Assembly: GCA_021776465.1 (NCBI GenBank)
Contig: JAJFFU010000113.1
Location: 84,772 to 148,771, forward strand
Reading direction: 5' to 3'
From: Parvularculaceae bacterium
GTDB lineage: Bacteria; Pseudomonadota; Alphaproteobacteria; Caulobacterales; Parvularculaceae
Length of the DNA: 64,000 nt
The notes below the pieces were generated by a model. It made no database searches. It was not told where the DNA came from and saw only the letters and a program-made list of their open reading frames with translations. Positions 30,736 through 38,474 of this stretch are shown here, one piece after another. The first letter of the stretch is position 1. Each line of letters opens with the position of its first letter. Both the position numbers and the translations under genes were made by a program.

Positions 30736-31334
30736 TGAATGTGATTAAGTTGTTGTTTGCACGACTAGATAATAAGCTACAGGGGATGGAAGATAGGATT
30801 GTTGGTAGAGTGTTGGAGGGGCTAATTGACCAAACGGAAAACCTTGAAGACAAAATTGATATAGAATTGGAAATGTTGCGGTCGGAACTGAGCACTTGCG
30901 AGTTTGGAAAAGATAGCGAAGATGAAAAGGTAGCTTGGTGTCCGCTTTCGGATGATGACTACCCAGATGATCCCACACCTGAAGAGGTGTATGCTGGGAG
31001 CCTACATTATGTTCTAATGATGATGGATGGGAGAAATTACACTCACACGGAAGCTCTTAAAATGTGGAAAGCGGGTAGCTCAATTGAAGATGTAGACGGC
31101 CCGTGGGTTTATGTCATTAGAGATGGTGGTAACACTATTGATATGCAATGGGGCGCAGGTAGAAAGTGTGTGTCCTACTTTGAAAGGGGAAAGATTAGCG
31201 ACATTGCTAAGCACATTGCTGAAAATTGGAATGGGTGTGCAGAGATGTCCACCGAAAAAGGGATCAGATTTCACAATTCTCATCCCGAAGAAGATGAGAG
31301 TGATGTTCAGGATTATAAGGATGTGTGGGAATAA
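30732..31334 (+). CDS. Hypothetical protein with N-terminal coiled coil
   Basis: The 200 residues start with a helical coiled coil (about 3-55), then an acidic domain (DDDYPDDPTPEEVYAG) and a C-terminal alpha/beta part. Coupled to the zincin gene by four bases. Not recognised. Confidence 0.75.
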   Translation: MMNVIKLLFARLDNKLQGMEDRIVGRVLEGLIDQTENLEDKIDIELEMLRSELSTCEFGKDSEDEKVAWCPLSDDDYPDDPTPEEVYAGSLHYVLMMMDGRNYTHTEALKMWKAGSSIEDVDGPWVYVIRDGGNTIDMQWGAGRKCVSYFERGKISDIAKHIAENWNGCAEMSTEKGIRFHNSHPEEDESDVQDYKDVWE

Positions 31335-31350
31335 AAATAGGAGATAGAAT

Positions 31351-32154
31351 ATGAAAAAATTGTTAATTGTAGCGTTAATCATGTGGGTGTCTGTTGGGAT
31401 TGTTTTTGCTGGGGATTATATTAAGTTTGTCGATGGAGATAAGCCTCAAACAGGAAAGCTAATGATCGCTGTAGAATCTTTTACAAAACAAGGGGTTCAA
31501 GTAGATTTGTACGGCGTTGTTCATATGGCAGACAGATCTTATTACAGGAAGGTGCAGCGCGATCTAAATAGCTATGACGTGGTCCTTTATGAAGGGATTA
31601 AGCAAGGGGATAAACCAAACAAAGAAACGCAAGTGCTTAATCTTTTTCAGCTAGGAATGGCTAAGGTGTTTGGCTTTCAGTTTCAGAAGACTGGAATTGA
31701 TTACACGGGGAAAAACTTTGTACATGCTGATATTGATGCAGCAGCACTAAAGCGCGGGATGAAGGGGGAAAAACTTACACCTATTGAGGGACTGGGAATT
31801 ACAAAAGAGCAGATGGGTTTGTTCAAGCCGTTCCTCTTGAAGGCGGGTGTGTACATGGAAATGTATTTTATGCAGAACCCAGAGGTGAGGCGTAATCTGA
31901 AATACACATTTGGCAAGCAGCTTGCTAACACAGATATCGAGAAGCAGCTATCTCCTCAGATGAGAAAGGCTATCATTATCGACCGCAATCAGATTGTCAT
32001 GAATGTGTTGAGTGTTCAGATTAAAGATTTGCGAAAGGATAAGTTTGCTATTTTCTATGGTGCTGGACACAACCCTGATTTTGCTAAGCGTCTACTTGCC
32101 AAGGGATGGAAGAAGGGGCCTAAGCGCTGGATGGTTGCTTGGAATATTCGATAA
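31351..32154 (+). CDS. Exported TraB/GumN/TIKI-like protein
   Basis: The 267-residue precursor has a signal peptide cut near VFAG (about 21). The mature part shows YGVVHMADRSYYRKVQRDL near 50-68 and VVLYEGIK near 72-79 (the GxxH and ExxK-type motifs of the TraB/PrgY/GumN group) and FYGAGHNPDF near 231-240. Members are metal-dependent proteases or pheromone-shutdown proteins. An exported version in a phage may act on host surface factors; this is inference. Confidence 0.82.
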   Translation: MKKLLIVALIMWVSVGIVFAGDYIKFVDGDKPQTGKLMIAVESFTKQGVQVDLYGVVHMADRSYYRKVQRDLNSYDVVLYEGIKQGDKPNKETQVLNLFQLGMAKVFGFQFQKTGIDYTGKNFVHADIDAAALKRGMKGEKLTPIEGLGITKEQMGLFKPFLLKAGVYMEMYFMQNPEVRRNLKYTFGKQLANTDIEKQLSPQMRKAIIIDRNQIVMNVLSVQIKDLRKDKFAIFYGAGHNPDFAKRLLAKGWKKGPKRWMVAWNIR

Positions 32155-32205
32155 TAATAAAAAAAAATAAAAAGAATAAATAATAATAATAAATCGTAAC
32201 ATTTT

Positions 32206-32235
32206 TGGCCAGCATATTTTTGCTGGCCATCTTTA
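32206..32235 (+). terminator. Rho-independent terminator-like hairpin
   Basis: TGGCCAGCA (32206-32214) pairs perfectly with TGCTGGCCA (32221-32229), followed by TCTTTAT. It ends the TraB-like gene. Confidence 0.7.
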
Positions 32236-32264
32236 TAGGATAACACATGTATAGGAGAACACAT

Positions 32265-32741
32265 ATGGATGCGACAGAAAGAATAAAGAGAGAAATTGTA
32301 GGGCTAAAGTTTTTTAGCAATACGCTGAGTAGAATGTATGATTATTGGAAAAGTGGTAAATATTCTTGTACAGACATCGTGAGTAAAAGGCTAAGCGGGG
32401 CAGTACTTGTGTGTGGTGGGGTAGAGATGCGTACGCCAGGGCATATAGAGCATGATAGAATGGTTGAATTTTGTAATGACATGAGCACCCTTATCGATAA
32501 AATTTATGATGATGGATACAATGCTGCTATTGAAGATGTTAGGAATGGCCTTGACAATAGAGAATTGATTAGCAGAGTTAGTTCTCTAAAGGTGCAGGCA
32601 GATGTTTTGTCACTGCATAACAACGATCTCAAAAATTTGATTGGCGATTTGTATGCTAAGGTGTTGAAAGATAGTAATAAGAACATGAGGGCGGCCAATG
32701 TGATTAAGAAAATTGAAGATGAAGATGATGTCCCATTTTAA
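32265..32741 (+). CDS. Helical hypothetical protein
   Basis: The start at 32265 follows AGGAGAACACAT; an ATG 18 bases earlier lacks spacing to a ribosome site. The 158 residues are helical with a coiled-coil stretch near 100-140 and an acidic tail (EDEDDVPF), which could be a partner-binding tail. Not recognised. Confidence 0.75.
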   Translation: MDATERIKREIVGLKFFSNTLSRMYDYWKSGKYSCTDIVSKRLSGAVLVCGGVEMRTPGHIEHDRMVEFCNDMSTLIDKIYDDGYNAAIEDVRNGLDNRELISRVSSLKVQADVLSLHNNDLKNLIGDLYAKVLKDSNKNMRAANVIKKIEDEDDVPF

Positions 32742-32918
32742 AATGTGCAAGATGTGCATTAAATAATTAAGCTCACATAGATTGAAAAATAATACATAGG
32801 GCTTCTTTCGACCAATTAACGTTATTTAGCGAGGGCAGCAGCAGCCCTATATGTATAGGCATCAAAAAAACTACTGCACTTCCTTGAAAGTGGGATAAAG
32901 ATGTCGTAGGCTTTAGAC
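32742..32918. other. Short non-coding interval
   Basis: No gene is seen. A GGGC-AGCA-GCCC small hairpin near 32831 and a weak promoter (TTGAAA, 17 bp, TAGGCT at 32884-32912) are present. Confidence 0.4.
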
Positions 32919-33104
32919 ATGGAAGCGAACGAAGCACTTGGGAATGATCGATGGACACTGACGAATGCCTTTGTTGGGTTCGTGGTGGACAACGTGTCTG
33001 AGGAGATGGCGAGGATTCTCATCCTGCTAGTTTTTCTCATTATTCCTCTTGTAATTCTCCACCTTTCACTGTATCTTGTAGTGGGTAAGAGGGGATGGCG
33101 CTAA
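32919..33104 (+). CDS. Possible small membrane protein
   Basis: The 61-residue frame has a strong hydrophobic helix near 33-55. There is no ribosome site; the weak promoter at 32884-32912 would start transcription at or near the ATG, giving a leaderless message. The gene is therefore uncertain. Confidence 0.5.
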   Translation: MEANEALGNDRWTLTNAFVGFVVDNVSEEMARILILLVFLIIPLVILHLSLYLVVGKRGWR

Positions 33105-33141
33105 AACGAAAGCAAGACGACGAAAAAAAAATGAAAGCGGC

Positions 33142-33170
33142 TTGCAATCGAGAGCATCGCACCCTATACT
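33142..33170 (+). promoter_or_regulatory. Promoter of the ParB-like gene
   Basis: TTGCAA, 17 bp, TATACT, followed by a leader of about 75 nt. Confidence 0.75.
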
Positions 33171-33250
33171 GAATGTAGCAACGCAGGAACGACCTGCAAA
33201 AATTAATCATGGCGAGCCAAGAGGCTCATAAAAAAAGAAAGGAGATGGAC

Positions 33251-34600
33251 ATGAATGAAGCTACGACCACCGAGGCGCCTGACGTCGCGGTAGATAACAA
33301 TGTAATCGGGATTGACCGGGTGAAGGCACTCGTGCCACACGTCACCGTTGAGAGCTTTGTCCCTCAGGCTGATGCACCGAAGGCCAAGCGTCAGGGATAT
33401 TCGCATCAGCTTCACAAGAAGTTCCCGCTGATCGAGGTGAGCAAGCTGCGTTTCGAGGATGGGTTCAACAGTCGCCCTGCCTACACTGGCATTCAGAAGC
33501 TGTCGGACGATATGTATCGGGATGAAAACCATCTGACCGATCCGTACCAGAAGATGCCGCTGACGGTTCGCTTTGCAGAGATTGATGGCGAGGCGCTGCC
33601 TGTTGTTCTGACGGGCCACCGTCGTTCGCTGGCTGGTGTCATTGCAAAGGAAGCGTTCGAGGGCCGTGATACGTACATCATGTATTCGGTTGCTGGTGAT
33701 GACGTCGTCGCTAACGGCATCGCTCATATCGATGAAAACCTCGACACGTTCAACCAGAACTGGAGTGCGAGTGAGCTTGGTGTTGCTTGTGACGAGTTTG
33801 TCAGTCGGATGAAGGCGGCCGGCGAGAAGAAGTGGACAAACAAGATGCTGGCTGAAAAGCTGGGTGAAACCGAAGTGACGATCAGTAGGGCGCGCAAGCT
33901 CTCTCGTGAAATCTCTCCGGCGATTCGCTCTCTTAACGCCAGCGGTGTCCTCTCGGCTGCACACCTACACCTTCTGACGAGCAACCGTAGCACTGGTCGT
34001 CGCCAGGTGCCGTACGCGGTGCAGAACAAGCTGGCTGAGAGCATCAAGGAACTCATGGCCGATATGGCTAAGGCGGGCGAGGTTTCGGAGGATGAGGTGC
34101 TCGGTACGCACGCTTTCTCCAGCGCCAGTGCAGGCAAGATTAAGTCTGCAAGAAAGGCGTGGGGAGGTGACCCGCAGGCTCCGCCCAAGCCTCCGAAGTC
34201 GGGTGTTGCGTACAAGCTGGCGAACACCAAGATGGATTTCCTGACGGACGTCCGCTCTGTCCTGGCAAAGGATGAGGAAGATATCTCGGAGTACGAGATC
34301 GGACGTGTGCACGGTATGGCTATCATGCTTGGTTACGATGGTGGCGGCGTCCGCGAGGAGCTTGTCGAGTTCCTCAGCAAGGTAAGGACGTTCGAGCACA
34401 TCGGGCAGGCGAAGGACCCCGAGACGGAGCCGGAGCCGAAGAAGGCTAAGAAGGACGAGCCTGTGGCTACTGTCATCGTCCCGGCTGACCTGGGCAGTGA
34501 CGAGCCGGAGGACGGCTTGACGGAGGACCCGCGCGGTGCCCTCAGCGATGACGAGATCGCGGCTCAGGAAGCCTTCGCGGGCGACCTTTCGGGCGAGTAA
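33251..34600 (+). CDS. ParB/RepB-like DNA-binding protein
   Basis: The start at 33251 has AAAGGAGATGGAC upstream. The 449 residues include a ParB-N-like region (V..LRFEDGFNSRPAY, then LPVVLTGHRRSLAG near 115-130) and a helix-turn-helix (LAEKLGETEVTISRARKLSREI near 200-222). The tail is acidic and Pro-rich. The coding sequence is clearly more GC-rich than its neighbours, suggesting separate origin or strong expression. A role in replication or partition is inferred; candidate binding dyads are at 48767 and 48853. Confidence 0.82.
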   Translation: MNEATTTEAPDVAVDNNVIGIDRVKALVPHVTVESFVPQADAPKAKRQGYSHQLHKKFPLIEVSKLRFEDGFNSRPAYTGIQKLSDDMYRDENHLTDPYQKMPLTVRFAEIDGEALPVVLTGHRRSLAGVIAKEAFEGRDTYIMYSVAGDDVVANGIAHIDENLDTFNQNWSASELGVACDEFVSRMKAAGEKKWTNKMLAEKLGETEVTISRARKLSREISPAIRSLNASGVLSAAHLHLLTSNRSTGRRQVPYAVQNKLAESIKELMADMAKAGEVSEDEVLGTHAFSSASAGKIKSARKAWGGDPQAPPKPPKSGVAYKLANTKMDFLTDVRSVLAKDEEDISEYEIGRVHGMAIMLGYDGGGVREELVEFLSKVRTFEHIGQAKDPETEPEPKKAKKDEPVATVIVPADLGSDEPEDGLTEDPRGALSDDEIAAQEAFAGDLSGE

Positions 34601-34614
34601 GAACGAAGAAGCGA

Positions 34615-34642
34615 GGGAGGGGCTTTCGCCCCTCCCATTTTT
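34615..34642 (+). terminator. Strong rho-independent terminator
   Basis: GGGAGGGGC (34615-34623), TTTC loop, GCCCCTCCC (34628-34636), then ATTTTT. Confidence 0.92.
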
Positions 34643-34663
34643 GCATAATAAAAGGAGAATAGT

Positions 34664-34840
34664 ATGGAAAGCTGGCTTGGTGTGTTTTATATTTGTGTGG
34701 CTGCATACTTTGCTTGTATGCAGGTTCTAACAACTAAAAACTTCATGAGCGTTGTCGTGTTTAAGGTGGTTCCTTTGATGCTATGCTTTGCATCAATTAT
34801 CTTTGTTCTATTGCATTATGGCTACATCATCAAGGCGTAA
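34664..34840 (+). CDS. Small membrane protein, 58 aa
   Basis: After AAAGGAGAATAGT, a 58-codon frame has hydrophobic segments at about 5-22 and 28-52. It lies between the terminator and an acidic mini-gene. Function unknown. Confidence 0.72.
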   Translation: MESWLGVFYICVAAYFACMQVLTTKNFMSVVVFKVVPLMLCFASIIFVLLHYGYIIKA

Positions 34841-34858
34841 ATAAAACCGGAGAAAGTA

Positions 34859-34984
34859 ATGGACAACGCTCAAGACGTAGTGTACACTGATAGTGAAGAT
34901 GGTGAAGAGAACGACGAAGCAATCGTTGCCGCTTCAATCGAGGACGAGGGTCTGGGGATCTTCGACTCTTTCGGGCTAAACTAA
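34859..34984 (+). CDS. Acidic mini-protein, 41 aa
   Basis: CGGAGAAAGTA precedes the ATG. The 41 residues are strongly acidic and end GLGIFDSFGLN, a hydrophobic tail that could dock on a partner. Not recognised. Confidence 0.65.
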   Translation: MDNAQDVVYTDSEDGEENDEAIVAASIEDEGLGIFDSFGLN

Positions 34985-34998
34985 ACAAAGAGGTTGAC

Positions 34999-35181
34999 AT
35001 GCGAAGCAAGGGAATTTACAATGTAATTGCCAGCGATGGCATCGAGGCTTTCCAGAAGGCCAGCGAGCAGTCGCGAGCTAAGGGGCGCAACCCAGGCTCT
35101 ACGATTGACTACACGCTCGATAGCGAATTCATGGGGCTGAAGAGCTACACTGTATTTATTCGAGAGGATTATGTTGCCTAA
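34999..35181 (+). CDS. Small hypothetical protein
   Basis: The 60-residue product has a helix near 13-30 and a beta end (LKSYTVFIREDYV). AAAGAGGTTGAC precedes the ATG. It overlaps the next gene by 11 bases. Confidence 0.7.
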   Translation: MRSKGIYNVIASDGIEAFQKASEQSRAKGRNPGSTIDYTLDSEFMGLKSYTVFIREDYVA

Positions 35182-35371
35182 GAGGAAGGTGGAGTATATA
35201 ATGCATAAGGATGAAAGCTTCAGGCTCACCAAGTGCGCATACAATCACTGGACTGGCAAGCTAGACGTTGAAGGAATAGGAAAAATTTCTTATGTTCATC
35301 TTGCAAACAAAGTGAGTTTCACGTATGCTAAGTCATGCGCGGGGTTGGCTGAATCACTACTGAGAGAATAG
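35171..35371 (+). CDS. Small basic hypothetical protein
   Basis: The 66-residue ORF begins inside the previous gene after GAGAGGATT. An internal ATG at 35201 is another possible start. Mixed alpha/beta; not recognised. Confidence 0.65.
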   Translation: MLPKRKVEYIMHKDESFRLTKCAYNHWTGKLDVEGIGKISYVHLANKVSFTYAKSCAGLAESLLRE

Positions 35372-35373
35372 AC

Positions 35374-35577
35374 ATGGCGAAAGAAATTATTTTTGTAATG
35401 ACACTACCAGTTTTTGGGAAAAGTGTTGTTTGCATGGTTGACGGAGAGATCATTTCGGTGTATGATGAGGAGTATGCAGTGGACGTGACAGATCTTGTTG
35501 ATGTTGAGCGTGCTGGCCTCATCTACGAAGAAGAGAAGAGAATTAAGGCGCTACGGAAGATCGCCCAGGAGAAATAA
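35374..35577 (+). CDS. Small hypothetical protein
   Basis: The 67 residues begin with a beta hairpin and finish with a charged helix (EEEKRIKALRKIAQE). It follows the previous stop by two bases. Not recognised. Confidence 0.7.
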   Translation: MAKEIIFVMTLPVFGKSVVCMVDGEIISVYDEEYAVDVTDLVDVERAGLIYEEEKRIKALRKIAQEK

Positions 35578-35578
35578 A

Positions 35579-36196
35579 ATGAAGGCATGGCATTTTTTGA
35601 AGGACGACTGTTCCCTTCGGAATAAAGTGAATGGAAGGAAGTATGTAAAGCCTGGCCTTAAGCTAACGCATAAGGGGCCACTTATTTTGTGCGAATCAGG
35701 GCTACACGCATCTGTACGGTTGATTGATGCGCTGAAGTATGCTCCTGGTAGCATGCTGTGCAGAGTTGAGTGCGGGGGAGAGATTAAAACACAAACAGAT
35801 AAACTTGTTTGTACGGAGCGCACTGTTGAATACATGCTGGATGCTACAGATTATCTTCATGAATTTGCGTGCTTGTCTGCGGAGTGGGCACTAAATAAAT
35901 TTGTAAAGAATCCAGACCCTAGGAGCTTGGCTGCCATTCAGGCTAAAAGAGATTGGTTGAAGGGAAAAATTACAGATCAAGAGTTGGCTGCGGCTTACTC
36001 TGCGGCTAACTCTGCGGCTTACTCTGCGGCTTACTATGCGGCTAACTCTGAGGTTTACTCTGCGGCTCGCTATGCGGCTCACTCTGCGGCTCGCTATGCG
36101 GCTCACTCTGCGGCTCGCTATGCGGCTCACTCTGCGGCTAACTCTGATCTAAACACAATTTTGGAAAACATGATTGAAGAGGTAGAATATGAATAA
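35579..36196 (+). CDS. DUF7666-like protein with Ala/Ser/Tyr repeat tail
   Basis: The ATG at 35579 follows GCCCAGGAGAAATAA. The 205 residues start with a phage domain (MKAWHFLKDD…LCESGLHASVRLIDALKYA…) resembling DUF7666 proteins. The C-terminal part (about 139-188) is a tandem repeat of AA(Y/H/R/N)S-type units, which could form a helical rod. The DNA repeat is described separately. Function unknown. Confidence 0.75.
   Translation: MKAWHFLKDDCSLRNKVNGRKYVKPGLKLTHKGPLILCESGLHASVRLIDALKYAPGSMLCRVECGGEIKTQTDKLVCTERTVEYMLDATDYLHEFACLSAEWALNKFVKNPDPRSLAAIQAKRDWLKGKITDQELAAAYSAANSAAYSAAYYAANSEVYSAARYAAHSAARYAAHSAARYAAHSAANSDLNTILENMIEEVEYE
35988..36148 (+). repeat. 12/24-bp tandem repeat inside a coding gene
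   Basis: TCTGCGGCT plus a variable AAC, TAC, CGC or CAC triplet is repeated about 13 times; the last three units have a regular 24-bp period. The reading frame is kept throughout. Such repeats can change copy number by slippage. Confidence 0.85.
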
Positions 36197-36638
36197 ACAA
36201 ATGATTATCATGTCTGCTGTTAGTGGCATGGGAAAAAGTACATATGCAAAGAGCTTGACAAAAGATCATCCAAGTGCTATCATTCTTTCAGCGGATGACT
36301 ACCACATCAACACTGATGGTGTGTACGACTGGAAGATCGAGAATCTCTCTGCGGCACACCTGGATTGCAAGATTCGGACAAAGGCAGCTATAGAAGCAGA
36401 GATTGAGCTTATCATCATCGATAACACAAATATCTCTCCTGTTGATGCTGCGTGGTATTACGAGGAAGCGAAGATTGCAGGATATGAGCCTAAGATTGTC
36501 AGGCTTCATGGAGACTTTGACGCTGCCTTTGCACGTAACGTACACGGGGTGCCTGAGAAGACGCACAAGAACCAGCGTAGGGGCTTTGAGAAAGCGCAGT
36601 GGCCCACATACTGGAACGTTGAGAATGTAGAGGTGTAA
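36189..36638 (+). CDS. P-loop kinase, polynucleotide-kinase-like
   Basis: The 149 residues have Walker A SAVSGMGKST (9-18), STDDY-like LSADDYH near 36-42, a middle DNTN near 78-81 and a C-terminal KNQRRGFEKA near 126-135. This layout matches the AAA_33/N4BP2L1 group, related to the 5'-OH polynucleotide kinase domain. With three RNA ligases in the genome, a role in healing RNA ends is plausible. It overlaps the repeat gene by eight bases. Confidence 0.82.
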   Translation: MNKQMIIMSAVSGMGKSTYAKSLTKDHPSAIILSADDYHINTDGVYDWKIENLSAAHLDCKIRTKAAIEAEIELIIIDNTNISPVDAAWYYEEAKIAGYEPKIVRLHGDFDAAFARNVHGVPEKTHKNQRRGFEKAQWPTYWNVENVEV

Positions 36639-36657
36639 ATAAAAAATAATAAATATG

Positions 36658-36686
36658 TGGCACGAGAGTAAGAAGAGTGCTATAAT
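36658..36686 (+). promoter_or_regulatory. Promoter for tRNA-Asn
   Basis: TGGCAC, 17 bp, TATAAT with an extended TGC before it; start near 36693, 11 nt before the tRNA. Confidence 0.75.
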
Positions 36687-36703
36687 ATAATTACCGAAGC
36701 AAT

Positions 36704-36785
36704 TCCCCTGTAGCTCAGTTTGGTCAGAGCCGGAGGCCGTTAACCTCTGTGAATTGCGTGGGTTCGAATCCTACCGGGGGAGCCA
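36704..36785 (+). tRNA. tRNA-Asn(GUU)
   Basis: Acceptor TCCCCTG/CGGGGGA, discriminator G, CCA encoded; D arm GCTC…GAGC; anticodon stem GGAGG/CCTCT around CCGTTAA; T stem GTGGG/CCTAC. The variable region (GTGAATTGC) is longer than usual. Confidence 0.87.
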
Positions 36786-36813
36786 TCAAACAACGACCTT
36801 GCTGGAAAGAAAA

Positions 36814-37017
36814 ATGTACAGATTACCAAGAAAGCATTGGCCTTCCAAGGAAGAAAATGCTAAACTACAAGCAGAAGAGAACAAGCGGGCAGACGAGTTT
36901 GACTACATGCCTGACCCGATTTGTGATTGTGGCGAGGTAGGATATGCGTGCGTCTGTGATGAGCTTGCTGCCTTCCTCGGTTATTACTCAGACGGAAGCC
37001 CTTACATCGAGAAATAA
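36814..37017 (+). CDS. Small Cys-containing protein
   Basis: The ATG at 36814 follows TGGAAAGAAAA; an earlier frame start would lie inside tRNA-Asn. The 67 residues hold CDCGEVGYACVC near 37-48, a possible metal site. Not recognised. Confidence 0.7.
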   Translation: MYRLPRKHWPSKEENAKLQAEENKRADEFDYMPDPICDCGEVGYACVCDELAAFLGYYSDGSPYIEK

Positions 37018-37018
37018 A

Positions 37019-37297
37019 ATGAATACCAAGTACCGTGCCTGTGTTACGCCTATGCCCACCAAGCCTGTTTTTGGGAAGAAGATTAGTACGCCCGAGAAGA
37101 TTAGGCTCATGAAGGAGTATGACAAGGAAGATGCCGATTGGCAGCGCTCCATTCGCGCTCAGATCAACCGCGACCGCAGTAAGAAGGGTGCGGCTCCGGC
37201 ACGACGTGTCAAGGCCCTAGAGGGGCGTTTGGAGAAGCATCGTCTTTCTGACAAGAAAAAGAAGAAGAAGGTGGACAAGAAGGGTGGGGTGTCCTAG
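37019..37297 (+). CDS. Basic hypothetical protein
   Basis: The ATG at 37019 lies two bases after the previous stop. The 92 residues are Lys/Arg-rich with a poly-Lys stretch near 78-86 and a helical centre. Possible nucleic-acid binder. Not recognised. Confidence 0.7.
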   Translation: MNTKYRACVTPMPTKPVFGKKISTPEKIRLMKEYDKEDADWQRSIRAQINRDRSKKGAAPARRVKALEGRLEKHRLSDKKKKKKVDKKGGVS

Positions 37298-37298
37298 G

Positions 37299-37547
37299 AT
37301 GAAGGTAGAAGAGAAAGCGAAGCGAGTAAAGATGTTTACGAATCGTCAGCTTGATTCGCAAATTAAGAAGTGCGAAGATCTACTAGAATCAATCAGCGCT
37401 CTTTTGCTTGACGGATTGATTACGCAATATGAACGAAATAAGTTGCGCAAGGCCCAAAGTGGAACTATTCTAATGAAGAATTCCATGCAAGCTATCCGTC
37501 ATCGCTACTCAGGCGCAGTAATTCCTACTAAGGGAGAAAACAAGTGA
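37299..37547 (+). CDS. Helical hypothetical protein
   Basis: The ATG at 37299 follows the previous stop. The 82 residues are helical (NRQLDSQIKKCEDLLESISALLLDGLI) with a basic end. Coupled to the next mini-gene by four bases. Confidence 0.7.
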   Translation: MKVEEKAKRVKMFTNRQLDSQIKKCEDLLESISALLLDGLITQYERNKLRKAQSGTILMKNSMQAIRHRYSGAVIPTKGENK

Positions 37548-37702
37548 AGTACATGACCGAAGAAGACCTGGACGTGTGGCACGAGAAGCGGCAAGCTAAG
37601 CAGGCTGTGCGTGACGCCGAGGAGCGTCGTTTGTGGGAGAGTGAGTACGAGATGGCTCTTGAGGCCGGATTCTCGTCCATCCCCGGAAGGATGTTCATCT
37701 AA
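37544..37702 (+). CDS. Helical mini-protein, 52 aa
   Basis: A GTG overlapping the previous stop (GTGA) after GGGAGAAAAC opens a 52-codon frame: charged helix (EEDLDVWHEKRQAKQAV…) and a hydrophobic end. Not recognised. Confidence 0.68.
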   Translation: MKYMTEEDLDVWHEKRQAKQAVRDAEERRLWESEYEMALEAGFSSIPGRMFI

Positions 37703-37711
37703 AAAAAAGGG

Positions 37712-37740
37712 TTGACAAATGGACATGAAAGTGTCATACT
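37712..37740 (+). promoter_or_regulatory. Promoter overlapping the 37719 start codon
   Basis: TTGACA, 17 bp, CATACT. The ATG at 37719 sits between -35 and -10, so this promoter either serves a later start or downstream genes. Confidence 0.55.
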
Positions 37741-37937
37741 TGGATACAGTGAAGCACTTGCCTAAGCAGGTTGGTACCTGCCAGCGCTGCAAGAAGGAAG
37801 TGCCAGACACTGGTAAGTTGTGCATCGCTATCTTTGCATCAATCGAGCGTGACTTTGGTAACATTTGTTCTTGTTGCCACGCAGAAATTAAAGCAAAGAT
37901 CGAGAGTGGAGAAATTAACGAAATCGAGGGAGAATAA
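37719..37937 (+). CDS. Zinc-finger-like small protein
   Basis: The 72 residues contain CQRCKKEV near 21-28 and CSCCHAEI near 50-57, a two-pair zinc site seen in small phage proteins. A promoter overlaps the start codon. It overlaps the next ORF by one base. Confidence 0.72.
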   Translation: MDMKVSYLDTVKHLPKQVGTCQRCKKEVPDTGKLCIAIFASIERDFGNICSCCHAEIKAKIESGEINEIEGE

Positions 37938-38251
37938 TGACCAAATATCAAATGACGGTTTATAGTCCGTCAGGAAAGAAGCGTGCAGCTAAGAGTTTTT
38001 CTAATGGCGAATTCTTTGTTCTGTACAATTCCATCCACGGAGAGCTTTTGTGCAGGTTCATTGAGAATGATGGACTCTACGTACATGCCCTGGTTAGTAT
38101 GCCAGATGCTTCTGTTGCAGAATTTCTGATCCGCCCTAAAAAGAAAGTGCAACCTGTCACTGTAGAGAAAATGTGTGACGTGCCCGATGAGTGTGGCATG
38201 GTTTCTATGATAGAAAGTGGAAAGGTGGATTCTAGGATGGGCAAGGGATAA
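37937..38251 (+). CDS. Hypothetical protein
   Basis: The 104 residues start with beta strands (KYQMTVYSPSGKKRAAKSF) and have two Cys near 80-86. GGGAGAATA precedes the ATG. Not recognised. Confidence 0.72.
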   Translation: MTKYQMTVYSPSGKKRAAKSFSNGEFFVLYNSIHGELLCRFIENDGLYVHALVSMPDASVAEFLIRPKKKVQPVTVEKMCDVPDECGMVSMIESGKVDSRMGKG

Positions 38252-38270
38252 TAAAAAAATCACGGGCTGC

Positions 38271-38299
38271 TTGACCTTGCGGCGTAGAGGGTGTACAAT
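38271..38299 (+). promoter_or_regulatory. Strong promoter of a non-coding transcript
   Basis: TTGACC, 17 bp, TACAAT. The predicted start near 38306 precedes about 170 nt without a gene and then tRNA-Tyr. Confidence 0.8.
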
Positions 38300-38305
38300 T
38301 GGAGC

Positions 38306-38474
38306 AGAAGGGTAGGGGAAGGGCTTAGACCCAAAGGCTCCCTAGCGCAAGCCCTGAAGCAAACCGTTGGATGGATACCGGGCAACCTCAGCACCCAGAA
38401 TTATGGACCCATCCAGACAAGTGATTGTCAAACATATAGCGGAAGAGGTGACAGCGTGGAGAGACACGCATTTA
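38306..38474 (+). ncRNA. Structured RNA leader/small RNA upstream of tRNA-Tyr
   Basis: No coding gene is seen. AGGGCTT near 38315 can pair with AAGCCCT near 38350, and GGATGG near 38369 with CCATCC near 38409. A strong promoter starts the transcript. It may be a small RNA processed from the tRNA-Tyr precursor. Confidence 0.5.

Noticed and set aside
33203-33964. Long minus-strand frames across the ParB-like gene
   Set aside because: They arise from the GC-rich codon use of the plus-strand gene, whose motifs, promoter and terminator support the plus strand.
35891-36130. Minus-strand coding gene of SRIASRRV repeats
   Set aside because: It is the mirror reading of the tandem repeat in the plus-strand gene at 35579 and has no ribosome site or unit context.
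35988-36148. CRISPR array
   Set aside because: Repeats are 12/24 bp without unique spacers and lie in frame in a coding gene.
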